From Pseudomonadota bacterium (lineage in GTDB: Bacteria > Desulfobacterota > Desulfobulbia > Desulfobulbales > Desulfocapsaceae): a stretch of DNA of 61,707 nucleotides. Both the position numbers and the translations under genes were made by a program. How positions within the stretch are numbered: the stretch's first letter is position 1; every line of letters begins with the position of its first letter. Under the pieces are notes generated by a model that ran no database searches, was not told the origin of the DNA, and worked only from the letters and a program-made list of their open reading frames with translations. The DNA is taken from the NCBI GenBank assembly GCA_023412495.1, contig JAEYNP010000041.1, forward strand, positions 1-61,707, given 5' to 3'. This document shows, piece by piece, positions 1 through 9,341 of this stretch.

Positions 1-182
1 TCAGGTTTAATCGTTTTTACGGCAACAAAGCGGTTCAGCTCTTTATCCTGGGCGAGATAAACGTTCCCCATCCCACCTGATCCCAGCAACCGGATGATTT
101 TATACCGATTGGTAAGGCCTGGATGCAGAGAATGATCGGATGTGTCGCTCTTTTCCGGCAACGCCTCTTCTTTTTGGTTCAT
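1..182 (-). CDS. Ser/Thr protein kinase, N-terminus only (cut by window edge)
   Basis: The first 60 residues of a Hanks-type (eukaryote-like) Ser/Thr kinase are visible; the rest lies outside the window. After about 25 polar residues comes the beginning of the kinase fold: [19 protein letters not shown] is the glycine-rich nucleotide-binding loop, followed by FVAVKTIKP with the VAVK lysine that contacts ATP phosphates. It is the last visible gene of a minus-strand series with an FHA-ABC transporter, a VWA protein and a PP2C phosphatase. This suggests that it phosphorylates a partner recognised by the FHA domains. The catalytic loop and any sensor domain cannot be judged. Confidence 0.88.
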   Translation of the reverse strand, partial: MNQKEEALPEKSDTSDHSLHPGLTNRYKIIRLLGSGGMGNVYLAQDKELNRFVAVKTIKP

Positions 183-304
183 AATTCCAGGTTATGAAAT
201 CGTAAGGGAAATTGCAGGCAGATGCCCGATCAAGTTGGAGCTGAGCTAAACCACATCGTTTTATACTTCAAATGCCATCGGACCTATTCTTGATTCCAAG
301 CAAT

Positions 305-2950
305 TCAGCGCACTGTATCTCGGCGCCGTAAAAGCCCCACACAAAAAAACGTCCACATTGTCGCCTGCAGTAACAACACCGAAGCGCTTCGCCAATAGAC
401 TTTCGTGCCGTACTCAAAACCGATATGTTCTGTAACGAAAGAGGGGATCCATTCCGTAGATAAGCCCGAGTGCTTCAGGTACACTGAAGAGAATAAAAGC
501 TCCAGTCCCCATCTTGCCGGCAGAATATCAGCAATGGACCGTGTCACCGTTCCCATGCCGGCATAGAAATCAGGGCCCAACCCTCCAGAAAGGATGAGTT
601 GAGGTAAAACGGCAATTACCGAGAGTAAGAGGGAGTATTGTCCATTGCTTGGGTCGAGGGCACTGATGCACAAGCCTAAAGCCACCGATGTCCAGGCTAT
701 GCAGACCATAGAAAGAAATATTGTAAAAAAGGACACTTCCCGAAGGTTGGGTTCAAAACAGCAAATAGATACAAATAGAAAACACTGAAACAAGGTTACC
801 GCCAGACAGAACGGCAGCTTCGAAACGATATAATCCAGGATCCGCTGGTGCGACATCCGTTCCCTCTGATAGATCGACCGTTCACTGGAGATTTCCAGGC
901 ACGACATCATGGTGCCCAGAAAGACGGCAGTCATCACGAACATCAGTAGAACGCTTATGGGCACAGGGAAATGTGCAGCTCCTTCGTTACGGAACGCATA
1001 GATGATTTGCGCGGCACTGCGCTGATCATTCATCCCTTCGGGCGACAGCACCATTTTCAATTGATTCCCGAAGGCAATGCCCCCCGCATACACCTGTTGT
1101 TCGATGCGGTCGAACTGTTCACGAACCGTGTCGTCCGGAGTGAATCCCTTGATATTTTGAGAAATTGTTATAAGGGCGAGCAGAACGGGGATCAGTGCGT
1201 AAACTATCGATCGATTCAGGAAACTCAATCGAACATGTATATGGCGCTCGGAAAGAATGCGCCATGAACGAAAAGAAAAAATATCCCGGATCTGTATCCG
1301 CTTGCCCCCAGATCGACTCTGCGTGACATGTTCGCTTTTTCGATTCGCAGGTTCTGAACCATTCTTTTGGGTTTCACCATTCGGTCTGAATTTGGCAAAC
1401 AAATCCCGACCGAAATCCGAAAATTCATTGACGATGTTCTCTGTAAAAAATGGTGATTCCGTATAAATGCCGGCACATTCTTCCGCAACAAGCAGGCGAA
1501 TGTCGGATTTTTGCTCCGGCTTCCGAGAACCCGTACTCATCTCCGCCTCCAACACATCGAAGATATGGGAGGGACGCTCCACCTCAGGAGATATTCCTTT
1601 AAAGAAAGTAAGCGCTTCATCGGGTTTTCCGAAAAATACCAGCTTCCCCCGGGAGAGTACGATGATCCTGTCCAGCATATCGAGATTGTAGAGGATATGC
1701 GTCGTGATGAGGACAGTCGTTCCATTGCGGGCCATTTCCCTGAAATGGTGCATGAGCTTTTCCTCGACACAGGGGTCCAGGCCTGCTGTCGGTTCGTCGA
1801 GGAAGAGAATGCTAGGCCGGGTGATAAGTTCCGCGGCAATGGAGACGCGCTTCCTCTGCCCACCGCTGAGCTGATAAATTCTCTGGTCTCTGACTTGGCT
1901 TAACCCGAGAGCTTCCAAAGTGGAATCGATGATGTTTGCCCTCTGCTCGGCAGCAGTGTCGGGAGGAAGCCGTAACCGGGCCAAAAAGTCGAGACTTTTC
2001 CAAACGGTCAACTCGGTGTGCAGGATATCATCCTGGGGAACATAACCTATGACATCCCGAAACATCTCATAAGCCTGATAGAACGAGGTCCCGTTTACCA
2101 GGACATGGCCGGAACTGGGCCTGCTGTAGCCGTTCAACGATTTAAGAAATGACGTCTTTCCCGCCCCGCTAGGCCCGAGAATCCCGACAAATTCTCCTGG
2201 TCTGAGCGACAGCGAAATATTATCGAGAATTTTTTTCCTGTTCCCTCGCCCAGTCGAAACTTCGTGGGTCAGACCGACACACTCCAGCTTGAAGTCGTCG
2301 CCGACTTCCAACTGACTGATCGCTAGCGTGCCGTCGGCGTCTACATGAAAATGGAACGACGTGCTGCCGATAACGATGGTATCAGTAAATTCTATTCGGG
2401 TGGCATTGCGAATTCGGTAGCCGTTGATCCAAGTACCATTCAGGCTTCCAAGATCTCTGATGAAGAGTCCTTCACTTCGGCGCTGGAGTTCCGCATGGCG
2501 GCCACTCACCGTCGGTTCGAACGGCAGGCTGACATCCGCCTCGGCGTTCCGACCGATAATCCATGCTTCTTTCGAAGGAAGGTGTCTAGCCCAGGAGTTT
2601 TTTCCTGAAGCCTTTTGAAACCGGAGGTGGTTTTTCGTCGGAGAACCAAGGCCGATAAGATCCTTGTCTTCAAGCCAGCAAGTTTCAACGCGCTTGCCGT
2701 TGACGAACAATCCATTAAGGGAGTTGAGATCGACTATCTGAAATCGGGATGTTTCCTCGTCGAGGGATATCCTGAAATGACGTCTGGAAATCGTAGCCCC
2801 TGCTGCGACAATATCGCATTGCCCGGCGTCACGACCAACAATGACGCCGGCAGGGGCTATACTGTACTGCCGATAGGAAAAACTGGAGTCAAGTGCGACA
2901 AGAAAAGCTATCGATCCGGAAAGATTGCCTGTCCCCTGACAGTTTCCCAT
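305..2950 (-). CDS. FHA-FHA-ABC transporter fusion (ABCG-like half transporter)
   Basis: 881 residues. Two forkhead-associated domains lie at about 33-100 (GRDAGQCDI, SRRHF, NSLNGLFVNG) and 128-195 (GRNAEADV, SGRHAEL, GSLNGTWING). These bind phosphothreonine in known families. Next is an ABC ATPase at about 225-450 with Walker A GPSGAGKT (259-266), signature LSGGQRKR and Walker B LFLDEPTAGLDP. The C-terminal third (about 570-880) is an ABC2-type membrane domain with roughly six hydrophobic segments and a large extracytoplasmic loop after the first. The order ATPase then membrane domain is that of ABCG half-transporters, which dimerise. The kinase, phosphatase and VWA neighbours suggest that transport is gated by phosphorylation. 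The substrate is unknown. Confidence 0.93.
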   Translation of the reverse strand: MGNCQGTGNLSGSIAFLVALDSSFSYRQYSIAPAGVIVGRDAGQCDIVAAGATISRRHFRISLDEETSRFQIVDLNSLNGLFVNGKRVETCWLEDKDLIGLGSPTKNHLRFQKASGKNSWARHLPSKEAWIIGRNAEADVSLPFEPTVSGRHAELQRRSEGLFIRDLGSLNGTWINGYRIRNATRIEFTDTIVIGSTSFHFHVDADGTLAISQLEVGDDFKLECVGLTHEVSTGRGNRKKILDNISLSLRPGEFVGILGPSGAGKTSFLKSLNGYSRPSSGHVLVNGTSFYQAYEMFRDVIGYVPQDDILHTELTVWKSLDFLARLRLPPDTAAEQRANIIDSTLEALGLSQVRDQRIYQLSGGQRKRVSIAAELITRPSILFLDEPTAGLDPCVEEKLMHHFREMARNGTTVLITTHILYNLDMLDRIIVLSRGKLVFFGKPDEALTFFKGISPEVERPSHIFDVLEAEMSTGSRKPEQKSDIRLLVAEECAGIYTESPFFTENIVNEFSDFGRDLFAKFRPNGETQKNGSEPANRKSEHVTQSRSGGKRIQIRDIFSFRSWRILSERHIHVRLSFLNRSIVYALIPVLLALITISQNIKGFTPDDTVREQFDRIEQQVYAGGIAFGNQLKMVLSPEGMNDQRSAAQIIYAFRNEGAAHFPVPISVLLMFVMTAVFLGTMMSCLEISSERSIYQRERMSHQRILDYIVSKLPFCLAVTLFQCFLFVSICCFEPNLREVSFFTIFLSMVCIAWTSVALGLCISALDPSNGQYSLLLSVIAVLPQLILSGGLGPDFYAGMGTVTRSIADILPARWGLELLFSSVYLKHSGLSTEWIPSFVTEHIGFEYGTKVYWRSASVLLLQATMWTFFCVGLLRRRDTVR

Positions 2951-2968
2951 CGTCGCACGTATCCGGAG

Positions 2969-4174
2969 TTATTGGTTCTTCGGCTTCACCGTCATATCGC
3001 CTTGAGGCGGGGCAGCAGGCCCCGCTTCGGCCTGCGGAGCAAATTTGCTGACTATATAAGGATTCCCTTTTTCGAGATTGGGCAGGGCCTCGTTCAACGC
3101 CTGCTGCGCCTCGAGGATCGGTCCGAAACTGGGTGAGGACAAAGCTTCGAATGCGCCGGATTCATAGCGGAATTTGCCGCTTCCGGAAGGATACTCAACC
3201 CCTACCTTGAAGGCATGGGACTCGCCGTCGACCGGCAGGTACGCTCTGAAAGTCAACACATAATCGTTCTGCAGTATGTTCTGGATGTCCTCGATGCTGC
3301 GGGTCATCTGCTCGTAAGCCTCTGCGATATGATAGTACTTCCCGAATGAGTTGTTTGACAACGCCTGAAGATTCATCAGATATGCCGGGTCGATCTTTGT
3401 GTAAGCCAAAGAATAGATCGGCACCGGCAATTTCAGATTGGTGATTCTCGTCATCAGATCATCTCGCGTAATAGCGCTTCCTTCGTCCTTTCCGTCAGAA
3501 AAAACAATGATGGAAGTCGAGGCCACATATTCGGCTTCCGAAGTCGAGGTGCCACCGGCGTCGGCGGTCGCGGCCAGCTTCATGGCAGCGGCTACTCCGT
3601 CATACAGACGACTCTTCTTTCCTTTTGCTTGTACATCGGCGAGCCGCCGTCCTAAAGTCGCCCCGTCTTTTTCGAAATTAGAGATGATAACGTAGCCGGT
3701 CTTGCTGTCATCCAGGGCAATGACAGCAACCTGGTCCTGATACCGCTTGCCGTCGATGAAACGTGCCGCAGCTCTCAGAGAGGCTTCAAAAGGTGCCCCG
3801 GCCATGGTCTGGCTGGTATCCAGAACCAGGACGGTTCTGATCGCTTCCCTTCGATTGCGGATCGACTGAACCATATACTGTTTTTTATCGGGACTATAGA
3901 CCTGTCCTTTGACCATCAGACCCATATTCATGAAATTCAGGTTGATAAGCGGATTCATATCCTGGTCGAAGGTCCGCATATATATCTGGACGAAAGGATA
4001 GAGTCCTGATTCTACACGAAATATTTTCAGTCCGTAACCTTCCAGATTGGTCGTAGGCTCATAGGCTGTCGCCTTCAGGGGGATGGAAAGACAGAAAAGC
4101 AGACAGAGTATCATTCTGCTCAGGCCAGAAAAACAGGCAGTCGAGCGCTCTTGGTTTCGAAGCTGTGGTACCAT
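2969..4174 (-). CDS. Exported von Willebrand factor A (VWA) domain protein
   Basis: 401 residues. A hydrophobic segment at about 21-38 (MILCLLFCLSIPLKATA) is a signal peptide, so translation may start at the internal Met21 rather than at Met1. The VWA domain spans roughly residues 110-300. VLDTSQTM is the MIDAS metal site (DxSxT variant of DxSxS), and FSDGKDEGSA carries the distal aspartate. The C-terminal part is Pro/Ala-rich and low in complexity. It lies 18 nt upstream of the FHA-ABC gene in the same direction and is probably co-transcribed. Periplasmic VWA proteins usually scaffold protein-protein contacts, so it may be the extracytoplasmic partner of the transporter; that is inference. 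Confidence 0.85.
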   Translation of the reverse strand: MVPQLRNQERSTACFSGLSRMILCLLFCLSIPLKATAYEPTTNLEGYGLKIFRVESGLYPFVQIYMRTFDQDMNPLINLNFMNMGLMVKGQVYSPDKKQYMVQSIRNRREAIRTVLVLDTSQTMAGAPFEASLRAAARFIDGKRYQDQVAVIALDDSKTGYVIISNFEKDGATLGRRLADVQAKGKKSRLYDGVAAAMKLAATADAGGTSTSEAEYVASTSIIVFSDGKDEGSAITRDDLMTRITNLKLPVPIYSLAYTKIDPAYLMNLQALSNNSFGKYYHIAEAYEQMTRSIEDIQNILQNDYVLTFRAYLPVDGESHAFKVGVEYPSGSGKFRYESGAFEALSSPSFGPILEAQQALNEALPNLEKGNPYIVSKFAPQAEAGPAAPPQGDMTVKPKNQ

Positions 4175-4351
4175 TGTTCCTCCTGTATTCTTTTGTTAGT
4201 TATGCCCAGTTGCCAGGCGATTGGCTCTTTGCCTTGCCTCCGGAAACGAAACGCAGCCCCATTATAGGTTATGGAATATCAAATAGCCAACAAAATCCTC
4301 TTGTTTTCAACAAAAAAAAGCTGCGATTACTGAGACTTACGGGTTACTAGC

Positions 4352-5167
4352 CTATCTCTGCGACGACTCCGAAAGCCGCACAGGAGAAATAGCAATAATA
4401 GTTATATTATCGCGCCCTCCAGCCTGAAGCGCAGCATCTGTTAGACGCTTCACCAGCAGCGTATTGTTATCCGTACAAGATAAAATGGTTTTGATCTGTT
4501 CATCGGAGATTTCCCCATGCAAGCCGTCCGAGCATAGCAGCAGTGTGTCCTGTATTCTCAGGGTCCCTTCAGTGTAATCCACGACAGAGGGAGCGTTCGC
4601 TTCCGGAGGTAATCCCAGGGCATGCAGCAGGACGTTTTTCTTTGGATGAACGAAGGCCTCTTCTCTGGTGAGCATACCTGCGTTCAGAAGCATTTGGACG
4701 TAGGAATGATCGATGGTCAATTGCCGCAACGATGTATCCCACACGTACGCTCTACTGTCACCCACCCAGGCGATCTGGTAGTGTAATCCAACCAAACGGG
4801 CGACCACCACGGTGGTGCCCATAGCTGTCCCGCCTGCTTCACGACCACCTGCATCACGAATTGCCACATGTGCTGAGTGGATCGAGTCGCGTAGGGTTTT
4901 ACCCTCCAACATACCCTTGGCAATTTCTTGAACCGCAATGCGACTTGCTCGCTCACCTTGATCATGCCCGCCCATTCCGTCGGCGACGATCCACAGGCCA
5001 TGTTCCGGCAAGGCAAGATACGAATCTTCGTTGATGGATCGGAGGAGACCTCGATGGGAATCTGCGCAAAAATCGTAAATCAGGCGAGTACCAAGAGTGC
5101 TACCGTCACTGCGGCCAGAGAGAAAATTTTTCAGGAATTTCATGAGAAGGATAGGTCGATTATTCAC
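4352..5167 (-). CDS. PP2C-family Ser/Thr protein phosphatase
   Basis: 271 residues. The metal-dependent PP2C (Stp1/PrpC) fold is recognised from NEDSYLAL, VADGMGGHDQGERAS (the metal-binding Asp-Gly), GTTVV, VGDSRAYVW, SDGLHGEI and GGRDNITIIAI. It is close to the length of bacterial Stp1 with a short N-terminal extension. There is no transmembrane segment, so it is cytoplasmic. It is the first gene of the visible minus-strand cluster whose last gene is a Ser/Thr kinase. The pairing of kinase and phosphatase around an FHA protein argues for a reversible phosphothreonine switch. An internal Met at residue 9 is an alternative start. Confidence 0.93.
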   Translation of the reverse strand: MNNRPILLMKFLKNFLSGRSDGSTLGTRLIYDFCADSHRGLLRSINEDSYLALPEHGLWIVADGMGGHDQGERASRIAVQEIAKGMLEGKTLRDSIHSAHVAIRDAGGREAGGTAMGTTVVVARLVGLHYQIAWVGDSRAYVWDTSLRQLTIDHSYVQMLLNAGMLTREEAFVHPKKNVLLHALGLPPEANAPSVVDYTEGTLRIQDTLLLCSDGLHGEISDEQIKTILSCTDNNTLLVKRLTDAALQAGGRDNITIIAISPVRLSESSQR

Positions 5168-5373
5168 TTTTTTTGTCTGAAGGAAGGCGGTTCAGTTGTA
5201 ACATTACATGTGTTTCGATATCAAATCAGAACTGTGTACCGCGAAAGAATTTTCAGTTCTTTTCCTGTGGGTATGCCTTTTCTTCATCTGGCTATTCCCT
5301 TTTCATCCGAATAGGATGGGCCATATGGGACCTTCGTTCCATGATGTATGAGGAAATGTGATGGGAATTTGGC

Positions 5374-7191
5374 TCAGGAAACGATGCCGTTCATGACGGG
5401 GTCGCCCTCGTGCAGGTCCATCGAGACCAGGAGAGCGTAGTGGCCGTTCCGCTCGAGCAGTTCCTCGTGGCTGCCCTGCTCGATAATCCTGCCGTGGGCC
5501 ATGACCACGATATGGTCGGCACGCCGGATGGTGGACAGCCGGTGGGCGATGACCAGCGATGTGCGGCCCTTGAAGCTGTCGGCGATGGCCTGTTCAAGGA
5601 TGTTTTCCGACTCGGTGTCGATGGCCGCGGTGGCTTCGTCGAGAATAAGAATAGCCGGGTTGCGGCACAGCACCCGGGCAAAGGAAAGGAGCTGCTTTTC
5701 TCCGGTGGAGAGTTCCGTGCCGCCCTCGCCAATCTGGGTGTCGAGGCCGCGCGGCAGTTTCCTGACGAAGCGATCCATGCCGGTGCGGCGAAGGATCTCC
5801 TCGACCCTCTCACGGCTTACGCCGGTATCCATGACGATGTTGGCGAGCAGGCTGTCCTGGAGGATGAAGACATCCTGGAGAATGACGCCGACGAGCGTGC
5901 GCAGGTGCTTTGCATCCATCGCGGCGATGTCGGTGCCGTCGATGGTGATGCGGCCGGCCTGGGGCACGTAGAACCTGAGCAGCAGGTTGACGAGGGTCGT
6001 CTTGCCGGAGCCGGTGGTGCCGACCAGAGCGACGGTACGGCCGGGTTTGAGCGTCAGGGAGATCCCGTGGATGATGGGTGAATTCTGCTCGTAGCCGAAG
6101 GTGACGTCTTGAAATTCGAGCCGGCCCCGGACGTTGTCGAGCCGAACGGGAGCGGCCGGTGCCGGGATCGCGCTTTTGGTGTCGAGGAGTTGGAAGATCC
6201 GCTCCGCCGAGGCCATGGCCGACTGGACGATGGAATATTTCTGGGAAAGCTCTCGAAGCGGCTGGAAAAAGAGGCGCATGTAGGAGATGAATGCCACCAA
6301 TTCGCCGAGCGTCAGCCTCTGCCGGATGACCTCACCGCCGCCGTACCAGAGGATAAGCGCTACCGCGGCCGAACCGAGGAATTCGGTGAGCGGCATGAAG
6401 GTGCCGAAGAGCCGGATCTGGCTGAGGGTGCGATCGAGATAGCCGGCGCTCAGCTCTTCGTAGGTCTCCCGGCTCTTCTCCTGCCGGCCGAAGAGCTGGA
6501 GGATGGTGATCCCGGACAGGGCCTCGGACAGGAAGCTGTTGAGTCTGGCCAGCTGGCTGCGGATCTTCCGAAACCTCTCCCTCGCCAGGCGGGCAAAGAG
6601 GATGGTGATGACCAGCGCCAGCGGCACGAACGCCGACATCACCGCCGCCAGCCGCGGATTCATCCAGAAGAGCAGGGCGAGGATGCCGACCAGGCGCAGC
6701 ATGTCGTTGAAAAGCGATACGATTACCGAGGTGAACATTTCGTTCATGTTCTGGATATCGTTGGTCAGTCGGGTGACCAGCTGCCCTGTCCGGTGGGAGC
6801 TGAAAAAGGGCAGGTCGAGATGCAAGATATGCCGGAACAGCTTCTGGCGCACGCTGTGCATCACCGACTGCCCGACCCATTCCAGCACGAGGATCTGCAG
6901 GAAGGAAGCGAAAAAGACCAGGCCTATGATGAGGCCGTAATAGATCGACTTCTTCGTCAGTTCGGCCAGCCGTTCCGCCATCGGCATGTCTGTGACGGTA
7001 ATGGCATGGTCGATGGCGGTCTGCACCAGATAGGGCAGGGTGAGGGTTGCCCAGGTGATGACAAAAGATATGAGCACCGCGGCGATCAGCCCCATCCGGT
7101 ACGGGCCGGTGAATTTCAGGATTCTCCGCCAGAGGTGGAGGTCGCCGATCGAGCCCTGCTTGCCCTCTTCGCTGTAACCGAAATCCATCAT
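5374..7191 (-). CDS. ABC exporter half-transporter, second of pair
   Basis: About 605 residues from the ATG at 7191, which overlaps the TGA of the upstream gene (ATGA). Longer upstream reading would run over the previous gene's C-terminus and is rejected. The N-terminal half has six hydrophobic helices (type I exporter fold). The C-terminal ATPase has Walker A GTTGSGKTT, signature STGEKQLLSFARVL (a non-canonical LSTGE form), Walker B ILILDEATAAID and the switch His in IAHRLSTI. It belongs to the MsbA/MdlB family. Translational coupling with 7188-8999 indicates a heterodimeric exporter of the MdlAB/BmrCD type; the substrate cannot be read from the sequence. Confidence 0.95.
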   Translation of the reverse strand: MMDFGYSEEGKQGSIGDLHLWRRILKFTGPYRMGLIAAVLISFVITWATLTLPYLVQTAIDHAITVTDMPMAERLAELTKKSIYYGLIIGLVFFASFLQILVLEWVGQSVMHSVRQKLFRHILHLDLPFFSSHRTGQLVTRLTNDIQNMNEMFTSVIVSLFNDMLRLVGILALLFWMNPRLAAVMSAFVPLALVITILFARLARERFRKIRSQLARLNSFLSEALSGITILQLFGRQEKSRETYEELSAGYLDRTLSQIRLFGTFMPLTEFLGSAAVALILWYGGGEVIRQRLTLGELVAFISYMRLFFQPLRELSQKYSIVQSAMASAERIFQLLDTKSAIPAPAAPVRLDNVRGRLEFQDVTFGYEQNSPIIHGISLTLKPGRTVALVGTTGSGKTTLVNLLLRFYVPQAGRITIDGTDIAAMDAKHLRTLVGVILQDVFILQDSLLANIVMDTGVSRERVEEILRRTGMDRFVRKLPRGLDTQIGEGGTELSTGEKQLLSFARVLCRNPAILILDEATAAIDTESENILEQAIADSFKGRTSLVIAHRLSTIRRADHIVVMAHGRIIEQGSHEELLERNGHYALLVSMDLHEGDPVMNGIVS

Positions 7192-8999
7192 GGCGAGAGG
7201 ACCTCCGATTCGCTGTCCTGCCTCATCTGCTTGAGATACATGGCCTGATAGAGGGAATTCGCGGCCAGCAGCCGCTCGTGGTCGCCTTCGCTCTCCACGG
7301 CCCCGTCGGCCAGGACGATAATATGGTCGGTCATCGACAGGAGCTTGATGCGGTTGGAGACGATGACCACGGTCTTGCCGGCGAAATGGCGCTTGAGGCA
7401 TGCGAAGACCTCATGCTCTGTAGCCACGTCCACTGCCGACAGGCCGTCGTCTATGATGAGCACCGGCCGGTCGCAGAGAAGCGCCCGGGCTAGCGCCAGC
7501 CGCTGGCGCTGACCGCCGGAGAGTTTCACCCCGCGCTCGCCGATAACCGTGTCATATCCTTTGGGGAGGACTTCGATATCCGAGTGGATGGCCGCCGCCT
7601 CGGCCGCTCGCACGACCTCATCCCGCGAGGCCCCAGGGTTCCCGAGGGCAATGTTGGCGGCGATGGTGTCGGAAAAAAGCACCGGCTCCTGACTGACATA
7701 GCCGATTTGGGAGCGGATGAAGGTCAGCGGCAGGCTGTTCACATCATGGCCGCCGAAAAAAAGCGCGCCTTCCGGGACGGGATAGATTCTTGCCAGCAGC
7801 CGGCAGAGAGTCGTTTTTCCCGAGCCGGTCCGGCCGGTCACCCCATGAATACCGGGACCGAGGGTCAGGTTGATTTCGCGCAGGGCCGGGGACTTTCCGC
7901 TGGGATAGGTGAAGCTGAGGTTGTGCAGGCGAAAGCCTGGCCGGACCAGGGGTGACAGGTCGCTCGCCGGGGCCGGGTCTGGCAGAACCGGCCGGCTGGT
8001 CACCAGGTCATGAATCCGGCCGAGCGAGGTCAGTCCCCGCTGGACCAGGTTGGCCACCCAGCCGATCGCCATCATCGGCCAGATCAGCATGTAGAGGTAG
8101 CTGATGAAGGCGACGAAATCGCCAAGGGTGATGACCTGGCGGATAACCAGAGTCCCGCCGAAATAGAGGACCATGAGCATGCCCATGCTGCCGACGAGGG
8201 TGGCGAGCGGGCTGATCAACCCCTGGATGGCGGCGACCTTGAGGTTGCCCGACAGGTACTCACGGCCGAGGCGGTCGAACCTCTGGGTCTGGAAATCCTC
8301 CATGGTGTAGGCTTTGATCAGGCCGATGGACACGAGGTTCGACCGGGAGAATTCGGTGAGCTCGGAAAAGAGTTCCTGCACCTTGGTGAAGCGGCGGTGC
8401 AGCTTGCTCGAGAGAATCCGGGTGGCCACGGCCAGAATCGGCATGGGCAGAAGGGCGAGGAGCGTCAGCATCGGGTGGATGGCGATCATGAAGCCTATGG
8501 CCGCCACGCACATCACCAGGGAATCGACGGCCGCCACCAGTCCCATGCCGCAGGCCATCTGCACGGAAGCGAGATCGTTGCTGGAATGGGCCATGAGGTC
8601 GCCGGTGGTTCGGCGCTCGAAGAATACGGCGTCCATCTTGAGGATGTGGCTGAATATCCGGTTGCGGATCGCCTGTTCCAGCAGGCGGGAAAAGCCTATG
8701 ATCAGGTAGCGCCAGCAAAAGCGCAGGACCACCACCACGGCGGCTATGCCGAGAATCAGCAAGCCCAGGCGGAACAGTCCGCCCGTGGTGATCGTCATAT
8801 TTTCCAGGGCATCCACCCCGTGCTTGATGAATCGCGGCACGGTCAGCTGCAGCAGATCGACCAGGATGAGGGCGGCAAGTCCCAGGAAAATCCTGAGACG
8901 ATGCTGGCGAAAGCTCGGAAGAAGCAGATCCCGAAGCTGGGAGAAGGGGATCTGCCGTTTCAGGTTCTGGTAATTGGTCGCTGCTGTGGCTTTGTTCAC
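7188..8999 (-). CDS. ABC exporter half-transporter, first of pair
   Basis: 603 residues: a six-helix type I exporter domain (about 30-330) then an ATPase with Walker A GRTGSGKTTLCR, signature LSGGQRQRLALARAL and a Walker B region reading LIIDDGLSAVD. The residue after the Walker B Asp is Asp rather than the catalytic Glu, and the H-loop region reads IVSNRIKLL where His is usual. This half therefore looks like the degenerate, non-hydrolysing site of a heterodimeric exporter, while the 5374-7191 partner keeps Glu and His. The stop overlaps the partner's start by four bases. An inverted repeat at 9066-9098 lies upstream. Confidence 0.94.
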   Translation of the reverse strand: MNKATAATNYQNLKRQIPFSQLRDLLLPSFRQHRLRIFLGLAALILVDLLQLTVPRFIKHGVDALENMTITTGGLFRLGLLILGIAAVVVVLRFCWRYLIIGFSRLLEQAIRNRIFSHILKMDAVFFERRTTGDLMAHSSNDLASVQMACGMGLVAAVDSLVMCVAAIGFMIAIHPMLTLLALLPMPILAVATRILSSKLHRRFTKVQELFSELTEFSRSNLVSIGLIKAYTMEDFQTQRFDRLGREYLSGNLKVAAIQGLISPLATLVGSMGMLMVLYFGGTLVIRQVITLGDFVAFISYLYMLIWPMMAIGWVANLVQRGLTSLGRIHDLVTSRPVLPDPAPASDLSPLVRPGFRLHNLSFTYPSGKSPALREINLTLGPGIHGVTGRTGSGKTTLCRLLARIYPVPEGALFFGGHDVNSLPLTFIRSQIGYVSQEPVLFSDTIAANIALGNPGASRDEVVRAAEAAAIHSDIEVLPKGYDTVIGERGVKLSGGQRQRLALARALLCDRPVLIIDDGLSAVDVATEHEVFACLKRHFAGKTVVIVSNRIKLLSMTDHIIVLADGAVESEGDHERLLAANSLYQAMYLKQMRQDSESEVLSP

Positions 9000-9065
9000 G
9001 GTTGGGCCGGTATATGGTGGCAGATGGGTGAAGGCGCAAAGGATCAGCCATCCGAAATAATAATG

Positions 9066-9098
9066 GCGGGAAATGTGAAAGTCACTCGAATTTCCCGC
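9066..9098. promoter_or_regulatory. Inverted repeat upstream of ABC exporter pair
   Basis: GCGGGAAAT (9066-9074) and ATTTCCCGC (9090-9098) are perfect 9-base arms with a 15-base spacer. The repeat sits 67-99 bases upstream of the start at 8999. It could be an operator or an RNA hairpin; there is no T-run typical of a terminator. Low confidence in function, high in the repeat itself. Confidence 0.4.
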
Positions 9099-9118
9099 AA
9101 AAACGTGTAAAGTGCCAC

Positions 9119-9341
9119 CCAGAAACCAGAAGCCGGATAATAAAATGTCGCCTCAGACGATCACATTATCTTTCTTCCGTTTTCTGAATTCTGGTATGGC
9201 ACCTCACTATAAGCGGAAGGTAAGCATTGAAACTCCCTTCGTGGGAGATTTTTGGTCGGAAACCAGAAGTCATAATAGAATGTCGCCTTGGCGACCATAT
9301 TAATCTGGCTTCTGTCCTCTGGCTTCTGGTTTTCTGGTATG
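9119..9341. repeat. Repeat family B, two direct copies (CAGAAGC heptamer type)
   Basis: Two related units of about 80 bases, 9119-9198 and 9258-9341. Each has the order CCAGAAG(C/T)C, then AATA and AATGTCGCC, then CGA(T/C)CA, then a TTCTG/CTGG tail ending CTGGTATG. The second copy has a clear core palindrome (TGTCGCC TT GGCGACC) and the heptamer run TCTGGCT-TCTGTCC-TCTGGCT-TCTGG. It ends on the ATG at 9339 taken as the start of the TSUP gene. Related pieces occur at 20681-20732 and 27844-27896. Confidence 0.75.

Noticed and set aside
1..5167. Type VI secretion locus
   Set aside because: Kinase, FHA and phosphatase are shared with T6SS control, but no Tss protein is present in the window and the FHA domains are fused to an ABC transporter.
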